The notes under the pieces: generated by a model
What the model was told of the DNA's origin: nothing
The model's input: only the letters and a program-made list of their open reading frames with translations
Databases searched by the model: none
NCBI GenBank assembly: GCA_964486145.1
Contig: CAZAMT010000266.1
Coordinates: 1 to 5,852, forward strand
Source: CAZAMT01 sp964486145
GTDB lineage: Bacteria > Bacteroidota > Bacteroidia > Bacteroidales > JAAAOM01
DNA length: 5,852 nt
Direction: 5' to 3'
Translations under genes and position numbers: made by a program
In this document: in pieces, positions 1 through 5,852 of the stretch
Numbering within the stretch: the first letter of the stretch is position 1
Layout: each line of letters starts with the position of its first letter

Positions 1-16
1 CTAAATACCATCTGAA

Positions 17-748
17 ATGTTAAAAAAAGTATATCTTTCTGTATTGTTGTTTGTGATGTCAAGTGGCATAATATTTTGTCAAAATCAATACCAGGATGTC
101 GTTTATTTGAAAAATGGCAGCATCATTAAAGGTGAAATTTTAGAAATTTCAATTGAACGCCGGGTAAAAATTCAAACCACGGACCAAAAAATCTGGACTT
201 TTAATTTGGATGAAATTGAAAAAATAAAACGTGAAAAGGGTGGCCCCGCCTTTTACGCGAGCGAATATCTGTATCCAGGTTTCATCAACTATTCAACCAT
301 GGGAATACTTGTCGGCGATGAAAATTCGAGGCACAGGGCACCATTTAGTATCACCCTGGTCAACAGCCATGTTTTTGAAAATAACCTTAGCGTGGGTGCA
401 GGATTCGGGCTGGAATTCCTTGACAGAACATCCGTTCCGTTGTTTACTGACTTGCGTTACTTTATGAACAATAAAAAATTAAGTCCGTTTTTCCTGTTGC
501 AAAGTGGTTATTCATTTCCCATTGAAGATGAACACGATGAATACTATCAGGAAAGAAATAATGTTGGCGGTTATTTGATTAATCCGGGCATCGGGTTTCT
601 ACTCAATTTCCAAACCGGTGGTGCTCTGATTTGTACAGTAGGATATCGAAATCAACTTTTAAAATATGAATACAATGATCAATATGATACCGAACTAAAA
701 CAATATTATAACCGGTTTAATATTCGTTTCGGATTGGTATTCAGATAG
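17..748 (+). CDS. Exported small beta-barrel protein with N-terminal SH3/Sm-like module (putative outer-membrane protein)
   Basis: A 243-residue protein with a clear Sec signal peptide: MLKK followed by a hydrophobic stretch to about residue 20, with cleavage probable near C21/Q22. There is no good lipobox (IIFC), so signal peptidase I is more likely than lipidation. Residues 27-72 form a compact beta-rich module running from DVVYLKNGS to FNLDEIEKIKRE. This SH3/Sm-like motif is common at the N-terminus of secreted Bacteroidota proteins and its role is unknown. From about residue 92 the chain alternates hydrophobic and polar residues with Gly and aromatics (NLSVGAGFGLEF, LSPFFLLQSGYSF, YLINPGIGFLLNF, ALICTVGYR). 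It ends in RFNIRFGLVFR, the terminal-strand pattern of an outer-membrane barrel, perhaps eight strands. The start at 17 is chosen because it yields the complete signal peptide. The next gene begins 84 bp downstream on the same strand. No enzymatic motif is visible. Barrel topology is inferred from pattern only. Confidence 0.8.
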   Translation: MLKKVYLSVLLFVMSSGIIFCQNQYQDVVYLKNGSIIKGEILEISIERRVKIQTTDQKIWTFNLDEIEKIKREKGGPAFYASEYLYPGFINYSTMGILVGDENSRHRAPFSITLVNSHVFENNLSVGAGFGLEFLDRTSVPLFTDLRYFMNNKKLSPFFLLQSGYSFPIEDEHDEYYQERNNVGGYLINPGIGFLLNFQTGGALICTVGYRNQLLKYEYNDQYDTELKQYYNRFNIRFGLVFR

Positions 749-832
749 TTTAATCATTACACTTTTTATGGTATTTCGATGATTTGTATGCATATTAATT
801 ATAAATTTATGGCTTAAAATAAGGTCTTAACT

Positions 833-3139
833 ATGAAGCTTCCAAACAAGGATAGGTCCGTTTATTTAATTATTTGTGTAATTATCGCAATGGCATGTTT
901 GCATGGCTGTGGTAAACATCGAAATACTGCTGCAACACTTCACTCTAACTGGGTTAGCAGTAATCCTCTGAGCATTCCTTACAGGGTGCGCATTCAAAAA
1001 AAGGATGCAGGTAATTTACTGATAAATGCGGATTTTGAACAGGGAAGGTTCTTTTATTTTGATTCATTGTCTCAGGCCACCTTTGATATCAATGGATGGA
1101 AAAAGGTTGGGAACAAAGTTCTATGGGTTGATGCCAAACAAAAAAACTTATTTGATAGCTCGGAAGTAGCCTCGGGTAATCATGCAGTAAAAATTCACAG
1201 GTCCCTTGCAAATGAAACAGAAGACACCGGTGAAGGCGTCATAAGCGATTTCATTAAAGTTATTCCTGGAAACTATCAGTTGTCACTTGACATTAAACTT
1301 AAGGATGTGCATTCGCACAAAGCAAGGTTAGGTACAAAAATTTATAATTCCATTGATGTTAGAATTATTTACTATGATAAAAACAAGCTTGAAATAAACA
1401 GCAACATATACTCTCCTCACTACCAAACCAACATAAACACCTCTTTCAAAGGGTATCCATTTTCAAATTTTTGGAGCATTGACAGCATGAACTGGACCCG
1501 GGTTTTTTGTAAAACAGCCAATTATCCTTTTCCCGAAGGAAACATTCCAGATGAAACACGTTTTTTGAAAATTTTTATTGGCTTTAAAGGCGAAGGAACA
1601 ATGTGGGTAGACAACATTGATTTACGATATACAGACTACAATTTCACCGTTCAGGAATTAACAAAACTTTACGTAAACAAAACATTCAGCGACCTTGAAT
1701 TATTACTTCCCACACCGCAAAAAATTGAAAAACTGAGTACGGTTCGTATTACCGACTCCTCGTCAATAACCATTGTGGCAAGCAGGCCTTTCATGGCCTT
1801 CGCAGATTCTCTGGCAATCAAACTGTCCAAAATCTGCCCAACCTCCATTGCAATGTCAAATCAAAAAAAGAAATGGGATCATAATAACACCATTGTCATC
1901 AACTTGGGGCAGACTTCGGTTTTCAGCGATTATCAGGAATATTTAAATACTACCTGGATAAACAATCAGAAAAAGGGGGCATATCAAATTCAATCGATAC
2001 CTGCCGAATCACCCATGGTTTTTCTGTTGGCAAAAAGCCAGGAAGGTATGTATTATGCATACATGAGATTGACCCAACTCATTGATACAAATCAAAAAAT
2101 AATTCATTTTGCAAACATTGAAGACTGGCCCTCATTTCAACAGCGGGGATTTATATTAACCGACACATTATCCAGCATAAAACCGGTATTGTCAGAATGT
2201 TTTACAAATACCCGGGTGCTGCCAAATAAAAAAGCAGGTAAATATGAAAGCCCGCCATTTGTTAAGTCAGGTAAAATAAATGAATTATTTCCTGAAAATA
2301 ATGAGAAATTTCAGTTTAATAGATTCATCACATTTGATTTCGATTTATCAGAAAATGAAGAACACTACAATCCGTATTTACCTTTGGAGAGAAATAAACA
2401 AAATACCAGGAACGCGCTATTAAACCATAGCCACCTGATTTCTTATAACAACTGGAACAATGCCGAATTTCTTGATATGTACTTCGATAAATTCGACAGT
2501 TATTACCGGTATAATGATTTATTTTATTCCCGGTCGTTAGTTTATTCCTGGACAGGTGCTGCCGAGGTATCCTATTACATAGATGAAACCAGTTATTTAA
2601 GGTATAAAAACTATGTGAAAGGACCTGTGCAATTTATTGACAATACGCTATCTGTCAACAGGCCACACTGCACAGGATACACGTCTAACTTTCTGGTACC
2701 GGTTTACAGGGTAAATTTTTCGGATGCTATGCTTGACACACTGCAAAATTCCATATTATTTCATTGGAATGATCAAACGCCATTTTCTTACATTTCAGCC
2801 TTAACTGCTTCTGATTTTGCCTGGAATCCTGAGTATTACAATCCATGGTTAAGCCTCTTCAAGGCCCTAACGATCAATTACGGAAAACAGAATGCTGCTT
2901 CGCTTCTGCATTTCAACGATGTGTATTTTAAAATATATCGTTCACTGCATAGTTTAAATTTGGAACAGCTCAATAACAGGGTTCTTAAGATTTTAGAAGA
3001 ACAATTTTTGACCCTTGAAAACATTCTCAATGAAATGGATATGCCTGAAGAGGAATTGCTTTACCTGCAAAAACTGAACAGAGAGTTGAATAAAGAAAAA
3101 CAAATGCTTGTTTCAAATACAAAATTCCAATACAAGTAA
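833..3139 (+). CDS. Large lipoprotein with beta-sandwich domain and a degenerate GH84 (beta-N-acetylglucosaminidase-like) scaffold
   Basis: A 768-residue lipoprotein. Residues 1-26 are a lipoprotein signal peptide ending in the lipobox LHGC, with C26 the predicted lipidated Cys. Residues about 60-268 (NLLINADFEQG to MWVDNIDLRYTD) look like a galactose-binding/CBM-type beta-sandwich. Residues about 290-430 (LLPTPQKI, TIVINLGQ, KGAYQIQSIP, EGMYYAYMRLTQLI) match the accessory N-domain of GH84/GH20 hexosaminidases. DWPSFQQRGFI (431-441) sits where the GH84 barrel starts. The C-terminal barrel is recognisable at YSWTGAAEVS (571-580), FIDNTLSVN (601-609) and ALTASDFAWNPEYYNPW (656-672). A charged helical region (about 707-765) follows, as after the GH84 barrel. 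The barrel between 441 and 571 is short and lacks EGFYG, the Lys-Asp-Asp loop and an intact Asp-Asp pair, having FDFDLS (501-506) instead, so hydrolytic activity is doubtful. A weak AAGG lies 8 nt before the ATG. The domain assignment is from remembered alignment to Bacteroides GH84; the binding role is inference. Confidence 0.8.
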   Translation: MKLPNKDRSVYLIICVIIAMACLHGCGKHRNTAATLHSNWVSSNPLSIPYRVRIQKKDAGNLLINADFEQGRFFYFDSLSQATFDINGWKKVGNKVLWVDAKQKNLFDSSEVASGNHAVKIHRSLANETEDTGEGVISDFIKVIPGNYQLSLDIKLKDVHSHKARLGTKIYNSIDVRIIYYDKNKLEINSNIYSPHYQTNINTSFKGYPFSNFWSIDSMNWTRVFCKTANYPFPEGNIPDETRFLKIFIGFKGEGTMWVDNIDLRYTDYNFTVQELTKLYVNKTFSDLELLLPTPQKIEKLSTVRITDSSSITIVASRPFMAFADSLAIKLSKICPTSIAMSNQKKKWDHNNTIVINLGQTSVFSDYQEYLNTTWINNQKKGAYQIQSIPAESPMVFLLAKSQEGMYYAYMRLTQLIDTNQKIIHFANIEDWPSFQQRGFILTDTLSSIKPVLSECFTNTRVLPNKKAGKYESPPFVKSGKINELFPENNEKFQFNRFITFDFDLSENEEHYNPYLPLERNKQNTRNALLNHSHLISYNNWNNAEFLDMYFDKFDSYYRYNDLFYSRSLVYSWTGAAEVSYYIDETSYLRYKNYVKGPVQFIDNTLSVNRPHCTGYTSNFLVPVYRVNFSDAMLDTLQNSILFHWNDQTPFSYISALTASDFAWNPEYYNPWLSLFKALTINYGKQNAASLLHFNDVYFKIYRSLHSLNLEQLNNRVLKILEEQFLTLENILNEMDMPEEELLYLQKLNRELNKEKQMLVSNTKFQYK

Positions 3140-3447
3140 AAGTAGCATCTGGCGGGCTAAAACAACGAACAGGCTTTTACAATTATTAATCCATAATTTA
3201 CGGCAACTGGTCAAATCAAGGCTCACATCTAAAACCCGATAAAATAAATTTATGTATATTTGAATAACAGGATAAGCTTTTGAATCCTCCACATTTAAAC
3301 GCTTACGGAACCGTTTGTATTAATTATTAACAAAAAGCTAAAATACCGTTGATAAAATTTTCATTGAAATGATGAATTGTTTATATCTTTCAGTTGAATT
3401 AACTCAAAATATTTGTATTTTAGCAAAAAACGAGCACGAAATTCGGC
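3140..3447 (+). other. Non-coding gap between envelope genes and TPR gene
   Basis: This 308-bp AT-rich stretch contains no convincing gene. The longest start-to-stop reading I traced begins at 3369, is about 37 codons, and overlaps the TPR gene out of frame. No GC-rich hairpin followed by a T-run is visible after the lipoprotein stop, so I cannot place a terminator. Small symmetric elements exist: ACGG-AA-CCGT at 3305-3314 and TTAAT-T-ATTAA at 3320-3330, both too short to assign as operators. TATATTTG at 3255-3262 fits the Bacteroidota -7 box but has no TTTG at the expected upstream distance. The best promoter candidate is at the right end and is listed separately. Confidence 0.7.
3394..3424 (+). 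promoter_or_regulatory. Candidate Bacteroidota-type promoter for the TPR gene
   Basis: TTG at 3394-3396 (preceded by G, so GTTG rather than TTTG) lies 19 nt upstream of TATTTTAG at 3416-3423, followed by C. The established Bacteroides consensus is TTTG about 19-21 nt upstream of TAnnTTTG. The -7 element here differs at one position (TTAG for TTTG). The element ends 24 nt before the ATG at 3448, giving a short leader typical of the phylum. The spacing and position fit well, but in AT-rich DNA such matches occur by chance, so this is a moderate call. Confidence 0.42.
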
Positions 3448-4866
3448 ATGATAAACGACAAGGAACAGCTATTCGAGGATAATGATTTGCAAGCTGTCAT
3501 GAACAAATATCAGGACATGCTTGAAAAAAAGAAGTTGTATTTTTTTGATGTGCATGAATTTGAAAGCATCATTGACTTTTATGCCAACGGGTTTAACTTA
3601 AACAAAGCTTCTGAAGCTGTAAACTATGCCATTCAGCAGCACCCTTCAGCATCATCCATAAAACTAAAAAAGGCACAGATCCTAATTGATAAAGGAGATG
3701 TAGAAAAAGGTCTTGAATACCTTGGTGAAATCGAAGGTGTTGAATCTTCCAATTATGAGTTTTATGTTTTAAAAGGAAATGCATTTGCAATCAAGGGAGA
3801 GATTGATCAGGCATTAAACCTTTATGAATTTGCAGTATCCATTTCCCTGGATGAACAGGCTGAAGTTTGTTACAACATAGCTGTATCACTTGAACACCTT
3901 TGCTTTTTTGAGGAAGCAACCACGTTTCTTGAAAAAGCATTGGAACTCGAACCTGATAACACAACCTACTTGTACGATCTGGCATATTGCCTGGAACATA
4001 CTGAAAATCTTGACAAGTGCATTAAAATATATAAGGATTATCTTGATTTGGATCCGTTTTCAGAACATGTATGGCATAGCCTTGGTATGGTTTATTCTAA
4101 AATGGATAAATTCGATGACGCTGCTGAAGCTTATGAATTTGCCCTTGCAATTGATGAAGGCTACGCAACGGCGCATTTCAACCTGGCCAATTCGCTTGCC
4201 AATAGTGGGAAGTTTTATGAAGCTATTGAACAATATCTTGAATTCAGCAGGATTGAACCGGATAATTTGTTTGCAAATTATTACCTCGGTGAATGTTACG
4301 AACAAATCAAAGAACCATTGACAGCCAGGGACTATTACACCAGAGCCATCGAAATTGATAAAGATTTTGCCGATGCATGGTACGCCTATGGTTGCTTGTT
4401 ACGAAGCGAGAACAACCTAAAGGAAAGTATTCCGTATTTTCAAAAGGCCGCTGAACTGGATAAAGACAACCTGGAGTACAACTTTTCATTGGGTGCCATA
4501 TGTAAGGATTTAAGACATTATGACATTGCTGAAAAAAGTTTTCAAAATATTGTTCAAAAAGATCCTTTCGATGATGACTCCTGGTTATTATATTCCGAAA
4601 TTTATGCCGAACAAAATGATTTTGTTGCTGCTATCGATGTAATTCACCAGGCACTGAAGCAAAATCCCACAAATTCTCTTTTAAATTATCGCCTGGCCGC
4701 GTATTACTGGATTCTTCGAAACAGATCGGACAGCTATTACTATTTCGAAAAAGGACTGCAACACAATGTCAACGAATATTCAACATTTTTTGAATACCTT
4801 CCATCGACAAAGTCGAACAGTAAAATAAACAAGCTTATCAGAAAATACCATAAAAAAACCTCTTAA
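3448..4866 (+). CDS. Cytoplasmic tetratricopeptide-repeat (TPR) protein
   Basis: A 472-residue protein with no signal peptide or membrane segment, composed almost entirely of TPRs. A short acidic head (1-30) leads into a divergent repeat (about 37-67, containing YFFDVHEFESIIDFY), then about ten to eleven repeats to residue 443. The repeat phase is very regular: the position following the second helix (EPDN, DPFS, DEGY, EPDN, DKDF, DKDN, DPFD, NPTN) falls at residues 169, 203, 237, 271, 305, 339, 373 and 407, exactly 34 apart. A basic C-terminal tail (about 453-472, ending RKYHKKTS) follows. TPR arrays form a superhelix that binds peptides or protein partners; no catalytic domain is present, so a scaffold or adaptor role is inferred and the partner is unknown. 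The N-terminal signature resembles a TPR protein that I recall as widespread in Bacteroidota. The ComA-family gene follows 133 bp downstream on the same strand. The MINDKEQ start follows the candidate promoter at a sensible distance. Confidence 0.9.
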   Translation: MINDKEQLFEDNDLQAVMNKYQDMLEKKKLYFFDVHEFESIIDFYANGFNLNKASEAVNYAIQQHPSASSIKLKKAQILIDKGDVEKGLEYLGEIEGVESSNYEFYVLKGNAFAIKGEIDQALNLYEFAVSISLDEQAEVCYNIAVSLEHLCFFEEATTFLEKALELEPDNTTYLYDLAYCLEHTENLDKCIKIYKDYLDLDPFSEHVWHSLGMVYSKMDKFDDAAEAYEFALAIDEGYATAHFNLANSLANSGKFYEAIEQYLEFSRIEPDNLFANYYLGECYEQIKEPLTARDYYTRAIEIDKDFADAWYAYGCLLRSENNLKESIPYFQKAAELDKDNLEYNFSLGAICKDLRHYDIAEKSFQNIVQKDPFDDDSWLLYSEIYAEQNDFVAAIDVIHQALKQNPTNSLLNYRLAAYYWILRNRSDSYYYFEKGLQHNVNEYSTFFEYLPSTKSNSKINKLIRKYHKKTS

Positions 4867-4999
4867 ATTTTCGCCTAATGATTACATTTATATTATAATC
4901 ATAATAGGAAATGAAATAGTATGAAGTTGATTGCGTGCCGTTAGGTTTCGGTAACTATTTGAAACTTCTGATTGAAAACTTAACAAAAATATATAACAG

Positions 5000-5824
5000 A
5001 TGAATTTTGAATTGCCCTTTATACCCGAACGAGAACAAAAACAACGTAATACGGGTATTACAATGGTTATGGATAAAGGTCTGAGCCTGCGTCAAACAGA
5101 AAACTTTATTGAAGCATGCGGTGATTTGGTTGATATAGTTAAATTTGGATTTGGAACTTCTGCATTTACAAAACACCTTCAGGATAAAATTAATCTTTAC
5201 AAACAAGCCAATATCCGGCCATATTTTGGAGGAACCCTTTTTGAAGCATACATTGTTCGAAATATGTTGGATGATTATTTGAAAATTATTGCAAAATATA
5301 ATCTTGATTTAGCGGAAATATCAGACGGTTCAATGAAAATTGAACATGAAGACAAACTTCAATACATCGAAAAATTAGCTGCAAGCGTTACCGTTTTATC
5401 AGAGGTCGGTTCAAAACAACGCGGAGTATTCATTTCTCCAAATCAATGGGTCAATATGATGAAATCGGAACTGGATGCGGGTGCCTGGAAAGTGATTGCT
5501 GAAGCACGTGAAAGTGGAACGATCGGAATATATAATGCCGACGGTTCAGCCAATGAAGCCCTGGTAAACAGTATCATCAACGAGGTTAAAACCGAAAATA
5601 TTCTTTGGGAAGCCCCCAGTGGTAAACAACAAGTATGGTTTATAAAGCTGCTTGGTGCAAATGTCAACCTTGGCAATATCGCTCCTGAATTAGTCATTCC
5701 GCTTGAATGCCTGCGCACCGGGTTAAGGGGCGATACATTTTTTGATTTCCTGCCTGAAGAATTAAGAGAATCAAGCAATCCCCTGCGAGATACCATTTCA
5801 ACTCATATTGACTTTCAGATTTAA
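5000..5824 (+). CDS. Phosphosulfolactate synthase (ComA) family protein
   Basis: A 274-residue protein matching the ComA family (EC 4.4.1.19), whose characterised archaeal member adds sulfite to phosphoenolpyruvate to give (2R)-3-phosphosulfolactate, the first step of coenzyme M synthesis. Family motifs occur in order along the expected TIM barrel: GITMVMDKGLS (19-29), DIVKFGFGTSA (45-55), RPYFGGTLFE (73-82), LAEISDGSMKI (104-114), LSEVGSKQRG (133-142), AEARESGTIGIY (167-178), WEAPSGKQQVWFI (203-215), NVNLGNIAPE (221-230) and LECLRTGLRGDTF (235-247). K139 in EVGSK corresponds to the Lys proposed as catalytic in the archaeal enzyme (from memory). The first 18 residues and about 27 residues after GLRGDTF extend beyond the archaeal core of roughly 250. 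The protein is soluble with no export signal. A coenzyme M role is unlikely in this phylum; sulfolactate or another sulfonate product is possible but inferred. A plant homologue, HSA32, shows the family can have non-synthase roles, but the active-site motifs here look intact. No recognisable Shine-Dalgarno; the leader is A-rich. Confidence 0.92.
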   Translation: MNFELPFIPEREQKQRNTGITMVMDKGLSLRQTENFIEACGDLVDIVKFGFGTSAFTKHLQDKINLYKQANIRPYFGGTLFEAYIVRNMLDDYLKIIAKYNLDLAEISDGSMKIEHEDKLQYIEKLAASVTVLSEVGSKQRGVFISPNQWVNMMKSELDAGAWKVIAEARESGTIGIYNADGSANEALVNSIINEVKTENILWEAPSGKQQVWFIKLLGANVNLGNIAPELVIPLECLRTGLRGDTFFDFLPEELRESSNPLRDTISTHIDFQI

Positions 5825-5826
5825 AT

Positions 5827-5852
5827 ATGCTCCTTGCATCAAAGGCGATGAA
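5827..5852 (+). CDS. Possible 5' end of a downstream gene (truncated by window edge)
   Basis: Two bases after the ComA-family stop codon, an open frame begins with ATG at 5827 and has a second in-frame ATG at 5848, which is preceded by AAAGG at 5841-5845. Only about eight codons are visible, so no product can be assigned. Tight spacing would fit co-transcription with the ComA-family gene. From memory, DUF368 membrane proteins or shikimate dehydrogenase genes are often nearby in Bacteroidales, but nothing in these bases proves either. The true start could be 5848 or lie beyond the window. Confidence 0.25.

Noticed and set aside
783..809. TTTG at 783 and TAAATTTA at 802 as a promoter for the lipoprotein gene
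   Set aside because: The spacing of 15 nt is too short for the Bacteroides consensus and the -7 element lacks its final G.
833..3139. The lipoprotein gene as a pseudogene or frameshifted GH84 enzyme
   Set aside because: The frame is continuous from an intact lipoprotein signal to a helical C-terminus, with recognisable GH84 segments in the same frame on both sides of the altered centre.
3255..3262. TATATTTG, a perfect match to the TAnnTTTG -7 box
   Set aside because: No TTTG or TTG is found about 19-21 nt upstream, and it lies 185 nt from the next start codon, so it is kept only as a note under the gap.
3305..3330. Short palindromes ACGGAACCGT and TTAATTATTAA as operators
   Set aside because: They are very short, unrelated to each other, and have no second copy near a promoter.
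3890..4321. A 143-codon frame within the TPR gene on the same strand
   Set aside because: The translation is rich in Ile, Trp, Asn and Lys, as expected from an out-of-frame reading of AT-rich repeat DNA, and it overlaps solid TPR coding sequence.
4878..4902. Inverted repeat ATGATTA / TAATCAT with an 11-nt loop after the TPR gene, considered as a terminator
   Set aside because: The 7-bp stem contains only one G-C pair and no T-run follows; such a stem is too weak for intrinsic termination and can occur by chance in AT-rich DNA.
4942..4949. TAGGTTTC upstream of the ComA-family gene as a -7 element
   Set aside because: One mismatch to consensus, and the nearest upstream TTG at 4927-4929 is only 12 nt away, so the two elements cannot form a standard promoter.
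5443..5796. Long minus-strand reading frame (117 codons) inside the ComA-family gene
   Set aside because: It lies wholly antisense to a gene whose family motifs are unmistakable; its translation is Ser/Arg/Pro-rich with no recognisable domain and no promoter or start signal.

Overview
This AT-rich window looks like a chromosomal segment from a member of the Bacteroidota, probably of the Bacteroidales type. The evidence is a secreted protein with the 'DVVYLKNGS...' N-terminal module that recurs in this phylum, a lipoprotein built on a Bacteroides-type GH84 scaffold, weak Shine-Dalgarno signals, a TAnnTTTG-like promoter, and a TPR gene next to a ComA-family gene. I know that last pairing from memory of Bacteroidales genomes and could not look it up. 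All genes lie on the + strand. There are no RNA genes, insertion sequences, CRISPR arrays or clear terminators.

Layout. (1) 17-748 encodes an exported small beta-barrel protein with an N-terminal SH3/Sm-like module. (2) 833-3139 encodes a large lipoprotein: lipobox, beta-sandwich (carbohydrate-binding-like) domain, the accessory N-domain of GH84/GH20 hexosaminidases, then a GH84-like barrel whose catalytic centre appears eroded, and a helical tail. (3) 3140-3447 is non-coding, with a candidate promoter at its right end. (4) 3448-4866 encodes a cytoplasmic protein made almost wholly of TPRs. (5) 5000-5824 encodes a phosphosulfolactate synthase (ComA) family protein with all recognisable family motifs intact. 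(6) The last bases may begin another gene 2 bp downstream of it.

The window splits into two modules. The left half is cell envelope: an outer-membrane barrel and a lipoprotein, both with export signals. The right half is cytoplasmic: a TPR scaffold, a ComA-type enzyme and perhaps a third gene. The 308-bp gap separates them.

The most interesting observation is the lipoprotein. Its flanking GH84 landmarks are readable, but the first part of the barrel is shortened and most sugar-contacting positions are replaced, while the frame stays open for 768 codons. This suggests a retained pseudo-glycosidase (a binding or structural protein) rather than an active N-acetylglucosaminidase. Second is a ComA homologue in an organism not expected to make coenzyme M, which raises the question of its product.
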